A DNA stretch of 64,000 bases from Chondrus crispus. Lineage: Eukaryota; Rhodophyta; Florideophyceae; Gigartinales; Gigartinaceae. Below are positions 10,410 through 22,914 of this stretch, one piece after another. Positions within the stretch are counted from its first letter, which is position 1. The number at the start of each line of letters is the position of its first letter. The position numbers and the translations under genes were made by a program. Under the pieces are notes generated by a model. That model saw nothing but the letters and a program-made list of their open reading frames with translations. It did no database searches and was not told where the DNA came from. Location of the stretch: positions 296,666 to 360,665 of the forward strand of contig NW_005179211.1 of the NCBI RefSeq assembly GCF_000350225.1, given 5' to 3'.

Positions 10410-11160
10410 TACACAACTCTCTTTGTTTGTCTCGGGCAATACTGTACGGGAAATTGGAGACCCACAATTGTGGGGGGTAGAGAGGTATGATAGGGGAACA
10501 ATTTTTGAGAAAGTAGGGTGGCAAAGGGGGGTGTGAGAGGGGAGGAGGGGCAAGGGGAAGGAAGAGTGGGGAGTAGATATGATAAGTGCTTCAAGTACTT
10601 ACAGCGCGAGAACGTCACATGGAGTAACGCAGGCTTCCGTAGAAAGTCACACTGAAACTTAAGCCTGTGCTCGGATAAGTAGACGATTATTCTGACGTCC
10701 CGATCGGTATCTTTTTCGTTTCTCCAGTCAAAGTCGGAGTTAATATACGACACTACGTTCATCTGAATGGGCTCTCTCTGCCCGTCATGTTAATATGCGG
10801 CACATTGGAATTCTCACCATGCGTTCCGACGGGGGAGCTCGTTGATTTTTTCTTGTGGACCGCGAAGAAACATCGGACCAAATGTCTACAAAAGGTACCA
10901 AAATCGTCTACAAACTCTCCATTCTGAAGTAGAATCTACTTGTGGTTAGTAGAATCTACTTATGGTAGACGTCTACTTGTTTTATGTACCTTTTGTAGCC
11001 ACTGAAGTGCACATTTGTAGATATACCTACAAATTCCCATTGTATTTCTCACAATTCTTCCTCATTTTCTAGAACAGTACACAGCTCTCACACTTGAATT
11101 TAGTAGTTACTAATCATCCTCAGACCAAACTCTATGCGAACTGGTGATGGATAACTTTAT
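10410..11160. other. Left flank of the decayed transposase, rich in CTAC/GTAG words
   Basis: 10860-11040 is dense in GTCTAC, GTAGAC and TGTAGA words, and so is 15360-15620 on the far side of the transposase relic. AAATCGTCTACAAAC occurs on both sides (10903-10917 and 15603-15617) in the same orientation. These are probably subterminal repeats of the same transposon. No gene is supported. Confidence 0.4.
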
Positions 11161-11165
11161 GTTCC

Positions 11166-14100
11166 CTATACTAAACGGCGCTTCAAAGGCTGCAACGTCC
11201 TCTCAAAGTCTCTGACGTCAGTAGTGGTAGGCTTCGCTCGTTTAGGTGTAGGCCTGGAATGCCAGTCACCCCAGCAGCTCGAGCAGATTGCTTGAAGGCA
11301 GCTAGAACACCATTGAATTGTTTTTAAGCCTTTACGCTTAATCTTAAGCTTGCCCTCCTTTGACCCGCGCAGCGTCCAAGTACATAAAACGCAGTAACTT
11401 GCAGAAAAAGCAACTCGAGTGTGGAAAATGCTTCTGTTCAGGCGCCGCGCTTTATGCGTGCCATTGTTGTATCTTTCCGCCTCATTTCTTCGAAACATGG
11501 GGGTTATCTTGCACGTGCTCTCAGTTACATCGAGGTCTGACATACCGTTAGCAGCAGCACTCACTCCCGACTCCACCCATTCTTTATCCAGAGCTCTACA
11601 GAACGCCCCAAATGTTTCACTTTTTGTGACCCTGTGCCGAAGCATGGCATAACCCCTGTGCACAGGGTGGGTCTCTTCAGCTGTAGAAGGTAGTAAACTC
11701 GACTCTCTCGCTTTTTGTAGTCTGTATACTACTGCAGCATTGTTATCCTGCATGCATAGTATCCTGGCTATAATTGAAACAACTGGGTTTTCGCTGCAGT
11801 TTGATCTCGCTAGCGTTCGTAGGTACCTGGATATAACATCAACACCTCCTTTCAAATTATTCCAGTACACAGCTGGTGTGAGCCGTATCATTCTGCAGGG
11901 GGAAACTGGCTTGCCACGACGGTTGACTTCACTTCTTAATGCTTGTCTGAGACTGTAGTAACTCACAAAGCTATAAATGTCAGAAGCGTGGGAGCTTTTT
12001 AAAAGATGATCGTACTCTTTCGGGACATGTTTAGACTCCTGGCCAATCCACTGAAAAGCTGCAACTCGCACACTATCCAGAACGAACGTATAGCTGTTTC
12101 GGAGTGACTCGGGGAAATTAATGATACAGCAGTATGGTATTGAACCCTCCATCATCGACCCACCTCTACCAACAATATATATGACATTTCTCAGTCTCAA
12201 AGTAGCCGCATGGTGCAGCACTTGTGCCCTGTGACCAGAGGTGGGCACAAGTTCTTGAAAAAGCTCTGTGCTTCTCTGGTCCTTCCCCACGTTTTCCAAA
12301 GACACAACCGGTCCGTACTTATCCCTCAGTGTAGTAGCAGCCTGCACTGTTCAAACTGAAGTCATTGTCTTGACCTCAGTTGCGTAGACCCGAGTAACTC
12401 CGTCCGCATCCGAGGCCGCCAGCACGGCGTCAGGGCTATCTGCTAGCATTGCACACCTTGTGCTTTCCACGAATCCAGTGGACCTCACGTGACGCACTTT
12501 AAACTTGAAGGACAGGTCCCAAGCATAGCTGGAACCGTAAGTGTCTCTTGAAAAGCCCCCTCGTTTCGGACAAGGAATCCCGGCAGAGCTTTTAGAATCT
12601 CCCCCTCATTTCTAGAGCCCTCTTTTATGCCAGCTGTCGCCACCAATGGCTTCATGACCCACGCGTGCAAGGAGGCTTCGCGAAGCGCTTGACATAGTCT
12701 CTTGCAAGCGCCCTCCCCCCTCTCGTTCTCGGTGCTAATATCGTCCTCAGCACCAACCTCCGGGTCCACAACACCGGTGACAATGTCGGACTTTACCGCG
12801 CTAACAGCCACCACTATTTGGGCTTTCGTGGCTCGGGCGTCCAGGCTCCGATTGAATGCACAAAGCATGGACTGCAGGTCTGCTTTGTGAACCTAGCCTG
12901 CTCGCAGACTACGACATGAGTTGTTCTGCTATTGTCCGTATAGAGGGGGGGCTCTGCATTTGCGCCTTTTTCATGTTAAGCACTGAGATAATATCCTCCT
13001 ATTTGTGCTCAATTCGCGTCCTTACAACCAGTGCATCAGATGGCATAGCATCACTACCTGTCATTAGCACTTTGCCCCGGAGGGCCCACGACAGTCCGGC
13101 CAGTCGGGACTCATAGTCTCTACACAATGCAGCAATTAAACCGTGGGCAGTTCGGAAGGTAAACCTAAAAGCCCGTAGAAGGAACCACAGGGGGTCCTGT
13201 GACTGGTAGTACGTTAGAAATGTCAGTCGTTCCAGAACTTCATAAACAGATATGCGACCAGATGCACACCACTTCGATAGGACCACTGAACGAGACGCTC
13301 TTTCTTCAATACTGTCATCGAAGACAATCATCGCCATGTCCAACTTTGAGATTGCGGCGTCGTGCCTAAATGCATCCCTGCAGACAACTGTAAAGCAACG
13401 AGAAGGGAATAATGCCGAGTTGTTATGTATCAGCGCAGCAATGCGCTCAGAACAGCTTTCACGGTACACACAGGCCTCTGTCCGACGGACACTAGACGCA
13501 AGGCCTTCGCTGTTTTTGTAACGTGCAGTGTACACCTCCCTGCAACCTCTTTCGGAGACGTCCATGCCCTTGTGGCGCCTAGAGATAGGCCCATCACCGA
13601 ATACAAATCGATACCACATATCGCGCTTATGAGTTCCGATCAAACTAGCACCTAGAGTCTCGGACAGAAACGCAATAGTCTCTTTTGAATTATATCTAAG
13701 GTCGGCCGCAAAAATTGCGTTGGCCATAGGACGCAAAGCCCCAGGGGTTGACGCACCTTGAACCAACTGGACGAGTCGCTCCCAGGTATGCAGAAGCTTC
13801 TCACCAGTTCTCGTGAAGTGGCATGCCACAAAGAAGGGGTTCAGGGCTGAACACAGTGCGTTCCCGACGGGGCCCAACCCCTTCTTCGAATTTTTATGCT
13901 GTTGAAGATAGCTCAGTTCCGTGACTGCACGGGAGGCCATTCGTAGATGGTCATCGTCTAGTGACAGTACAGTAGCGTTTTGTACGTATAAAAGCTCATG
14001 GTTAATCGCAGCTGTCTCGGACTCTACTTCGGTTATCAAAGTTGTCGCTCTATTCGCGCTTCGTGACCAGCCTGTGCTACTGTAGTCATGCGTAGCCCTG

Positions 14101-15261
14101 CGAGACGAATAGCCGCTTAATCATCCCCATACTTCATGGTATCTCGAGATGCCCATTTGAAAGAAATGGCCTTCCTCCGCCTCATTGCACACAGTGCTCG
14201 GTGACTCGTTATAAGAGGCGCATAATACATGAAGTATGAGCAAGCCCAGTAGTTCGTTTTTGTTAGTTGGGGGCTGCCCTCGTCGGTGCAGAGCCTTATT
14301 TGTGACGTACTTCAACTTCTCTAATAGACAGTCTGTCACAAAAGATTTCAAACAAGTCAAAGGACTTACATGGGGTTCGTCATGTCCTGTCCCATCACTG
14401 CCCGTTCTCATTGTAATATCAGAGGTTATCCTGCCCAACACGGTGTTTGCTTCTTCCAAGAAGCGCCCCTCCAATTCCGTGTTTACATCGTCAATGCGCA
14501 CAGTGACAGCCTCAAATGGGCTAGCATATTCCCAGTCTAGGAGGCCTCCGCTTCGCTGTTCCTGTGCTCTCTCCTCTAACGCCTCAGTAATCACGGTGAC
14601 CCGGAGGTCCTGTTCTTCAACGGCTTCAACGTCGTTCCAGTGGCCTTGCGAAAAGCGTTCATCATCATAGTCATAATAAATACCACTAAAGAGGTCCTCA
14701 GCCAGTGCTGAGCCGTACTCCGTCCATGCCTCCTCATAGCGCACTGGGAAAAGAGCCCGCAGCTCTTCCGCAGTGACAATAGTATCAATCTACATAGTGC
14801 TTCCGGACTCTCTTTGTTGAATCATGGGAAGTGGCAGGGGACGGTTGCTGCTCCTGCGAGAACGCCAAGTCGCTAGCGTCTAACAAATCTTGCTCCCCGC
14901 CTTCTAATATGGCCGTCGTTGGAACAAGGCCCTGGCCAAGTTGAGATGAAGGTATTGGCGGTTCAGGGAACTGATCAGTAGTGGAAGGGCGTAGAGGATA
15001 TTCAGCGAATTCAGGAGACGTAGAGAACTGATTGTAGCTCAACAGGGGCGTCTCAAATGTGTGCATGGAGTTCGAGTGCTGTGCGCTTTGTGACGCAGGG
15101 AGAGGGGTTGCCATTTGACTGTTTTGGGAATTATCCCCGTCATGTATGAAATCTTGTGATTCGCTGCCAGTCGGCGATTCAGTGTCTAAAAATTCGCTAA
15201 CCAGGGGCGCTCTCTCAGGAGTATGTCGGTCTGTAGTCAGATGTCGACTGGACATGGTCAA
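11166..15261 (-). pseudogene. Decayed DDE transposase, piggyBac-like layout
   Basis: Four minus-strand frames form one interrupted protein: 15261-14785 (low-complexity acidic N-terminus), about 14775-14121, 14039-12999 and 12347-11166, with weaker coding over 12868-12485. The first two join by restoring one or two bases after H-Y-V-D. The second has V-T-N-K-A-L followed by P-P-T-N-K-N-E-L-L-G-L. The third has S-L-D-D-D-H-L-R, a candidate first catalytic Asp, then A-A-D-L-R-Y and I-G-T-H-K-R-D. The fourth has W-N-N-L-K-G-G-V-D-V-I-S, as in the third Asp region of piggyBac-type DDE_Tnp_1_7, and ends in a Cys-rich domain with four C-x2-C or C-x3-C pairs and a late His. That order is typical of piggyBac relatives. 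Several frameshifts and stops make it dead. The superfamily call is an inference from layout. Confidence 0.55.
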
Positions 15262-17120
15262 GGGAAGTAGCTGGAAAGAAGCAGGGTGCGGGGGATCCTA
15301 GACCTGTTTAGGATGGGTAGTGGCCGCAGAAGCGACAGACACGATGTAGAGGTCATAGATCTACGAAGCTCGGGCTGCAGCACGTTGTGAGAGAAAGTAG
15401 ATCGTGAAGTTTCCTCACATGTACCGAGGGAGGCTCGTGTGCCTTTCCAAAGTAGATGATCTCAAAAATTGTTCTACAGCGCACAATTCTACAACCAATC
15501 AATTCAGTAGTAGTAGTTGTAGACGCTGTAGTAGAAGTTAACTATCTCGTGTGAGACTCTCACAAAAAAATCCTAAAATCGCCTACTACTTGTACACCCC
15601 TGAAATCGTCTACAAACGGAGCATAGGGTTAACTAGTGCCTGGGATGGGAATTGGAACGATGGGAGGTGGAACGAGCAGGATCAGGAATCGGTGCAGGAT
15701 GTGAAACGATGACAAGACCTCCGGCGATCCATTTCACCCCGATTCGTAGCGCAGGGATAGCGGTGTATCAAGGCGCAAGTTGAAATTTGTTAAAAAGGAG
15801 AAGCTATTTCAACTTACAGGAACCGCCAAAACGCTAACTGTAGTTGGTTGGAAACAATTGCATGGAGGATGTAGACACCAAAATAATTTGAAGTTGATGA
15901 TAACAAATCGAGAAGACCTACATTAATCCTGTTTCAAACTACGATCACTTGTGAGTCCAGCTCTTCAAAATAGAAGTCGTTTCTGACGCCCCCGCCATGC
16001 CCGTCAATTTTTCTCCGAATTGATGGGCTTAAAAGCACTTGTGGACTACCCCTTCAACGCAGGCCGCCAAGCCCGTCAATTAATTGACAATTAAGAGGTA
16101 ATTTGATGGTCTCAAGCACCTTCGTTTCACGCATCACGTTTCGGCCTGGATTCAGAGCCTGATTATGAGACATATTATCTTGTCACTCCACAAGGTGCAA
16201 TAGAGCTCATCAATTCCGTTCAGAATTGCTGGCCTATTCTCAGAATTGATGGGCTATGATAAGCCTATTTGCTCATGGTTGACGGATCTCACGAATTCCA
16301 AATGGTCGCTTTAGAAGCTCGAAACCCCTTCTCTGACTATGTGCTTCGGTCTCTTCACAACTCTAACTGCATCTTTTTTAATCTTTCGCGTAAAGCTGAA
16401 AAGAGACGTTCTGACGAGGAGAGGAATACCTGTCCAATGGGGGTCGAACTGTTCTCTTCTATGTAAAAACTTCACTAGATATGTATAATCAGTACGCTGG
16501 CAACACGTCAAATGCCGTAACTTCTCAGCATATGTCAAATTTGTATTTTGTTAGTGTGGGTCTTAATTGTACTGTTTAGAAGGACTTTCGATGACTACTA
16601 CCTCAGGCATTGACATGGTGCAATGACACGTTAATCTCTTTCGCAGGTGGTATGCCAGAAGATGACAGCCGTGCGGTGCAGGACATTCCCTCTGGATCGC
16701 TTCCGATTTCGCTGACCAGAAGTCATTTCACTGGCCCGTCACCGCTTCAAACTCGCGCTCAACGAAACATCGTCGTCGTCTTCAAGAGAAAGATCCGAAG
16801 AGTGCAAGTCAGTCACACGTTGATGTCTCGTCCAGAAATGTACCCAGAAGGAGGAAAGCGACACGAAAGACGCTTTCTCGGATAGAATTGGATTCCGAAG
16901 ATGGACAGGAGCAAGCTTAGTCCTAATGGCCCTGGTGGCGATAATGATCTCCCACACAGAGCAGCAAGAGAAGAGGGTGTACCTGTCGAAGGAGATGATG
17001 AGATTGAATGCGTCCCAGATGAGGATGAAATTTAAGCACTTCAACCAACCCGATTTCGTATGAAAGGTCCGAACCAAGTGCAATTGAAGCAATGAAGGCC
17101 TTCCGCGCATGGCCCCGAAG
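15262..17120. other. Intergenic stretch with CCCGTCAATT-type repeats
   Basis: 15990-16260 contains several copies of AATTGATGGGC or its complement, two of them forming a small hairpin at about 16001-16029. The same word recurs at 24030-24130. 16610-17110 contains short frames of 85-120 codons with no motif; some may be lost 5' coding sequence of the protease locus that follows. Confidence 0.35.
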
Positions 17121-17129
17121 AAGTCTAGG

Positions 17130-18879
17130 ACGCATTATCAAAACCGAAACCGAAACGCGAAACCCGATCAAAGGCAAGTGCGACGGAGGATCATGCAGTC
17201 TTTATAATTGAAGATGACCAACCTTCGGAAACTGAAGAAGCCTTCCAATACAAGACCCTGATAGGTACAGTTTATTCTTTGAGTAACGAGGACGTCAATG
17301 GGCTGAAGAACAAGCCAATGAGTATGGTGTCGTTCGATGCTTTCCTCTGGGTATGTAATGAGGCTATTGCATCATAGCACTGTGGTATATCGCCAAGTGT
17401 CGACTAGTGTACATACTGTACTCGAACACCCGATGGTGTATGACAAGGACCGCATTGGTTAAATCCAAATTCGAACGGTAATTACCTTATCGCCCGGTAA
17501 GTTGGGCAGCGCAATTCCCGTCCGTGTACGTACTGTACTCGAATCATTCCGTCTAATGTATGATACCGGCGTACCTCGCTGGCGCCCAAGTGCAGGACCG
17601 TTACTGCCCGACGTGTAGTCGTACCGTTACAGTCTGGCACTGTAAGAACGGGGACTATTGTAGTAGATATAAAAAAGTAGGGAAGTGGAAGGACTCGAGG
17701 GGATCATCGATCAACGTGGGGCATCATCTCGAGGGCCGACCCCTTTGTCCCTTGGTTTTTTGCCTAAGTCTTTCGCCTGACTACGATTTGCCTTTCCTTC
17801 AGAACATCGAGTACAACGAGAAGTACCCACCGCAGGGGTAACGCACGACGAGCGCTTCGCATAGCGTCCGGATTCGTCCTCCGTGACGACGTCGCCTCCG
17901 CACGGCGTCTAGTTACTACGTCGAGGACGTCGATCTGCCTTTCGTGGCATCGTTGTGTCGAACCCAACTGCTCTATCAAAACTTCTACCACCACCTATCG
18001 ACCTCCCCTCTGTCCTGTTTTGTGGTTCTTACTACACGTGTGTACGGGACTCGTCGCGTCTCGCACGCCTCGAACTACAGTACGACGTTTCGCAGCTCCC
18101 GCTACCCGAAGCCGGTCGAGCGCGGCACGTTCTACTACAAGCACAACCCGAAATGTCCCTCATTAGTCCACTAACTGGAGCTAATGAGCGTGTACATGGC
18201 ACGGGACCCGCGAACGAGGTCAAGATTCCATAATCACTTGCAGCCCCTGAAGTTCTGGAACCATATCTTCCTCAAAGACGTTGTCGTTCTTGTGCCACTC
18301 TTCTATGAAAATCATTATTCTCTTTCCGTTCTTGAGGGCTTGTCGTCTGGGTGGCAGTACTTCAGGCATGGAAGTTGCACATGCCCTCTGCACGACAGGG
18401 AAATTTTCATCAGGCACTATGACAGTTTGGGATCCACTTCTCCGCACAAGGATCACATTGTAATAAGCGCAGTTACAGATTGGCTTTGGGATGGCGCGTC
18501 ATCAAGGCTGAAGTTCAAAATGTCAAACTCCGAAATGTCTCAACACTTTAAGCCCGAGAAGGTCAAAGAGTGCGAAGGGGATCAGGACATGTCGCGAAGC
18601 CATATGACGTGCTCGACGTTTGTAGCAATGTATTGCCATTTTTTTCTCTCGGGTTCCAAAATGATATCTGAAGCTGGAAAGACGAATGAAGCCATCCATG
18701 ACTTCATTGACACAATGAAGATGAGACTCGCTGTGAAGTGTACCAAGAGAAATGATATCCGCCCGCCGGCGCGACTAAGAAATGCTCTGGCATATTATCG
18801 TCTGCCAGTGAAGCAAATCCCGCTGGTAACGAGCACGGCGGACATCTTCCAAGTTGCCAACTGGAAAATAGATGAGTAA
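17130..18879 (+). pseudogene. Ulp1-like (C48) cysteine protease of a mobile element
   Basis: 17133-17352 reads as coding sequence ending in S-F-D-A-F-L-W and followed at once by GTATGT, a good intron start. Coding resumes with P-L-K-F-W-N-H-I-F-L-K-D after TTGCAG at 18238-18243, giving a phase-0 intron of about 890 bases. The catalytic part follows the C48 order: V-P-L-F-Y-E-N-H-Y-S-L (His in N-H-Y), R-H-Y-D-S-L (Asp), and H-M-T-C-S-T-F-V (nucleophile Cys, in place of the usual D-C-G). The segment between the first exon and the His looks short for the family, so the intron may be an insertion that removed sequence. Such proteases cut ubiquitin-like tags and occur in several eukaryotic DNA transposons. 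The frame ends at TAA 18879. I call it a pseudogene because the surrounding frames are broken. Confidence 0.6.
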
Positions 18880-18954
18880 TTGAGCTACATGTGGTTTGTT
18901 GCAAACAAAAGCAAAACCGCAGAGGGCCTGAATATGTTCAGGTGTCGAGAAAAT

Positions 18955-21054
18955 TGAAAGGCAGAACTCAAGCTGGATTTCAAGAATCGGTTCGAGAACG
19001 ACGTCAAGAATGGCCCCAAGCTTGCCGCTGGCATGCATTCGAGAATATTGCGCATTCCAATGGGATCGCTTTGGGCTGCCGCTGAGTGCAGTTATAACCT
19101 TCCTGGGCAAGATCTAGCAGAAAGAGTTTTCATCACCATGCGCTGTTATCCCGATTCGGGTGTCCTGGTGCGCACTCCCAACTTCGTACTCAATGTGAAT
19201 TCCTGTGTGCAACTCGACATCACAAAGAGCAACACAAGGAAGGCATCAACACTCCACTCTGAATTGCGAACCTTGCTTGCCATATTCGGCGTGAATGTCA
19301 ACAGCACTGCTAGAATTACAACCCGTTACACTCCTGAGGCTCGCGTTTTGATGCAGGAAATTTCGATTCACGTCGTCAGCGTTTCTGAATACATACTTCA
19401 ATGTCTGGAAAGGGTTACGAGTCTTGGAGAACTTACGCCACGCGAGACACGAAGTGAACTGCTGAAAAGCATCCTTAGTGTTCGATTGGAGAGTCAAGAT
19501 CCAATTGAGCACATTCGTGCAGGAAGGTTTCTGAAGAGTGGTGTTGAGGTCCGTACCGGTGAATTCGGGAAACCCACATATAAGTGTATGAATGAGGCCC
19601 TGCTGATGGCACAGAAGATAATGAAGAAGGCCGGCAGGTCGTTTTTCGAAGAATGGATGAATAGAACGGACTCACAGACCGGGAGGATCGCAGAATCTGG
19701 TCTTCTGCAATTCCCCAACTCTGTCTTCAGGGAAATGTACAAGGCACTGTAGACAGAAATGTCAGAGAGGCTGAGCATCGACGCAGGAGAGGATACGAAG
19801 AACGCGGTTCTTCACGCCTTTAACGCTTCCAACTCACTCTTCGTCAATGTGCATGGTGACAGACTCGTACCCATGCCTCGGCTTATTTCTGTTTTTGTGG
19901 AGCGTTCAGCAGCACCTCTGGAACTTGCTCCTCCTCCTAGAACTGCTATTCCTGTATCTTCCACTGCAGCTCCAACCATTATTCGAAGTCAGCGCATAAC
20001 GGATCTTCAAGGAAGGGGACGCTACACAAAAGAACACCAGCTGCAATAACAAAGTTTCTTCGTTTCATTTACAGAATGCTCATCTGAACTTTACTCCTTG
20101 TCTCAGTATGCCCAAGGGGATATTGAGGTGTTTGCATCTTCTTTCTATCGCGTTCTGTACACCACAGTGCGAAACGCTCATTGGATCGCGTCTCGTGGGT
20201 GTGGCACGAGTTGCAGGACTATGGCCGTACAGTCCCTGGATAGAGATATTGGAAACAGCCTCAAAGCACCTGTCACTGGATGGATTTCAGGCAGTTTCTC
20301 AAAATTGCAATTGCATGAGTACAGCACTGCGCGACGCCGTGAGGCGCTTGTCTCAGCATGTATGCTCTTTGCCTCTGCTGGAGATGTAGGATGCATCAGT
20401 CTCTATAACTGGAATTACAATGATCCGCCACATATTTTTGGTCCTGTAATCCACAGATATGATGGCAGGGCTGTCGAGTAGCGTGGAGCTGTGAACGATG
20501 TACACGACGTTCTGCCGGTACCGTCCCGCTTTTGGGACACTAATGATTTCATGGGGATAGGTCCGCTTGCATTTCCTGCTTCTTCGTATGGAGATATCGA
20601 CTCGTTCTTCATTGGGAATGAAATAATTTCCGAAAAAGTCCTCTATGTCGTTCAAGAGTCTGCCAACGACCATGTTGACTCCCGTGATCTGGCTGGTCGC
20701 AAAATCAACTTTGCAGTTATGGATGTCGTCAGGATGTACTTCTTGGACAGTTCTAACATAATCATGACTATTAATTTGGCACTTGTGGTGAGTCCGCCAC
20801 ATAGAAGTGAAGAAGGAACACCAAGCTCTCATAACCTCAATCATGAACTGAACCTATACATACTTGACGATATTCCACTCGTTCGAGGTTCGCGTCAAAG
20901 GCCGCCGGCTAGAAAAATGTTGGCTGAAGGTTCTTACAGAACATTGCTTATATACAAAGTCGGAGAACACAATTTGAGAAGGAGTTTCACCATGTTTAGA
21001 GACATTAATAGCCTGCCTCTTTTAGACAAAGGAGTGACGTTGGGATTTCACTGA
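18955..21054 (+). pseudogene. Unidentified coding block between protease and helicase
   Basis: Three plus-strand stretches look coding: 18957-19752, 19759-20049 (same reading sense, separated by a TAG) and 20491-21054, with a weaker one at 20098-20481. No catalytic motif of a known transposase was found. The first has M-G-S-L-W-A-A-A-E, the last has an F-W-D-T-N-D-F start and a D-I-P-L-V-R-G segment. They lie on the same strand and a few hundred bases from the protease and helicase pieces, so they are probably the N-terminal part of the helicase protein or a separate protein of the same element. I do not recognise their function. Confidence 0.4.
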
Positions 21055-21129
21055 TATTGAAGGTCTCATGCAACGGCTGCTGAACAAATTTTCGATCACA
21101 GTGGCCGTTCGCTAACAACTTGATTTTGA

Positions 21130-22914
21130 CTCAGGTCCCTATACAGTGGCAAGTGGACCACAGCAATCGTTTAACATTAGACCTGCTGGTATTGCAGAAG
21201 TGATAATGGAATAGGCACGGCAAAACATGCGACGTTACGCTTCTGAGCTCTCCGAAAGCCTGAATGACAGTCAGCTCGAGTTTCTCGCGTCATGGGCGTC
21301 GTCAGCTGTAGCGTACTACTCCTTGCATCCCAAAGGAAGGGATTTCATGCGACAAATGTATCGGAAAGGGCCTCAATATTATAGTGGAGGGAATGATGAC
21401 CTCTCACGGTTCATGTCGATGACCTTCTTTTGTCAAGGACCTCCGCGCACTGGGAAATCTCATGTTGCTACAGTTCTTGCCCTGGCTGCAATCGACCGAA
21501 TCCTTGGAGTTCTCGAGGAGCCATTGAGGGAAGGAAGCTCATAGGCAAGAAACACGGAATGTCGCAACCAGTTCAATGGACAAGTCCTAGTTTCAACTGT
21601 TACCAACGCTGCACTGGACGACATACTCATCAAGTATATCGCCAAAATTCCAAAGATAGGCTCATCAGACATGAAGCCTCTTCGACTTGGCAACAACTCA
21701 ACAATACCGTTCGTCCAGAACCGAACGGTGGTACGACTTGCACGTGTCTACAAGACGAGTGAAAAGAAAATTTCGACCCGGCAAAGAGCTTTTTTCTCCA
21801 CTTTCGGAGCGGTAATCGCCCTGGACTGGACGGCTGTGACATCTTTCGATTTGATAATCGTAGATGAAGCTGCATATGCAAAAGAGACAGAGCATGTCGC
21901 CACCCTTTCACGAATAAGTTCTGCTGTCGGGGAACCAGAACATGGCACGTCTATAGTCGTCGTCGGTGACTGCGCACAACTACAGCCGTTCGACGACAAA
22001 TTTTTCAGGTCTTGGACAAGTCACAAACGAGCCGAATCGCATTTCTTCAACAAGGCACTCACATTCCGCTCAAAAAACCCACCTTCCCGACTGGGAAGGA
22101 GACTCAGCACAAAGACATTTAGAGCGCTTCGCTTCCGTGTGTTTTCTTCTCGACACTCAAATGCGAAGTGCCCAGCCCATCGGTACCCTTGTGAGCTCAT
22201 TGTTCTACAATCACACCGTCAAGAACGGTGAAGGGAGAACGGAAAAACGTACATCGAGTAAAATGATAGAACTTGAAACAATAGACATCCCTCTCAGTAT
22301 TGTCAATCTTGTGGACACTCAGCACGTATCTGGGAACAAATTTCCGAACGCAGAGGAGCAAAACACAGAAGGAGGAGGATATCGAAATGAATTTTGAGGC
22401 GGAGGTTATTGTGGACATGGTAAGTGGCTGGACACGTGCGCAAGGAAGGAGAACTGGAATTGGAATCTTGACCCCATACAATGCTCAGAAGAACAACATA
22501 ATCAGTCTCTTGCAGAGGAGAGGCTTAGAGAAGAGTAAGGTTGAAGTGCTTACATTCGACTCATCACAAGGCAAAGAATACGATGTCGTAGTCATTCCTC
22601 TGGTTAGAACAGTGCTAGCGCACAAAGAAGGTTCGGTAAGGCCTAATCGGTTACAGTTCTACGAGAACAAGAACGCAGTTTGTGTAGCCTTTTCAAGAGC
22701 TCGAGGTGCTCTTGTAGTTATCAGAAAGTGCCGGACAATCGCACAGGCGAGTCCTTCTTGGAAACAGTACTTGTCCGCCCTACGGAAAGGATCAAAGAAA
22801 GAAGAAGAAGCATATACATATTTGCAACCGCTGTATTCAAGGCCTCCACACTCAACGAGCCGTCGTAGACTCTCTTTAGTTCCTAAGCGATCTCTATCGC
22901 CACATATTGAATAG
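21130..22914 (+). pseudogene. UPF1-like superfamily-1 helicase of a mobile element, frameshifted
   Basis: All main SF1 motifs are present in order but spread over several frames. Motif I is G-P-P-R-T-G-K-S (21449-21472), with Arg where UPF1 relatives have Gly. Motif Ia is V-S-T-V-T-N-A-A-L-D-D-I. Motif II is I-I-V-D-E-A-A (about 21855-21875). Motif III is V-V-G-D-C-A-Q-L-Q-P. Motif IV is L-L-D-T-Q-M-R-S. Motif V is D-S-S-Q-G-K-E-Y-D-V-V-V. Motif VI is V-A-F-S-R-A-R-G. The stretch D-T-Q-M-R-S with S-S-L-F-Y places it in the UPF1/AAA_11-AAA_12 group, not the PIF1 group of Helitrons. Frame changes occur near 21544, 22050-22100 and 22390. A C-terminal Ser/Arg-rich tail ends at TAG 22914. The family unwinds RNA or DNA 5' to 3'; its role in this element is unknown. 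Confidence 0.75.

Noticed and set aside
14300..14420. A 37-bp intron (GTAAGT to ACAG) in the decayed transposase
   Set aside because: Too short for a usual spliceosomal intron, and the sequence is coding-like in the open frame.
21130..22914. Helitron helicase
   Set aside because: Motifs are of the UPF1 group, not PIF1, and no Rep/HUH motif was found nearby.
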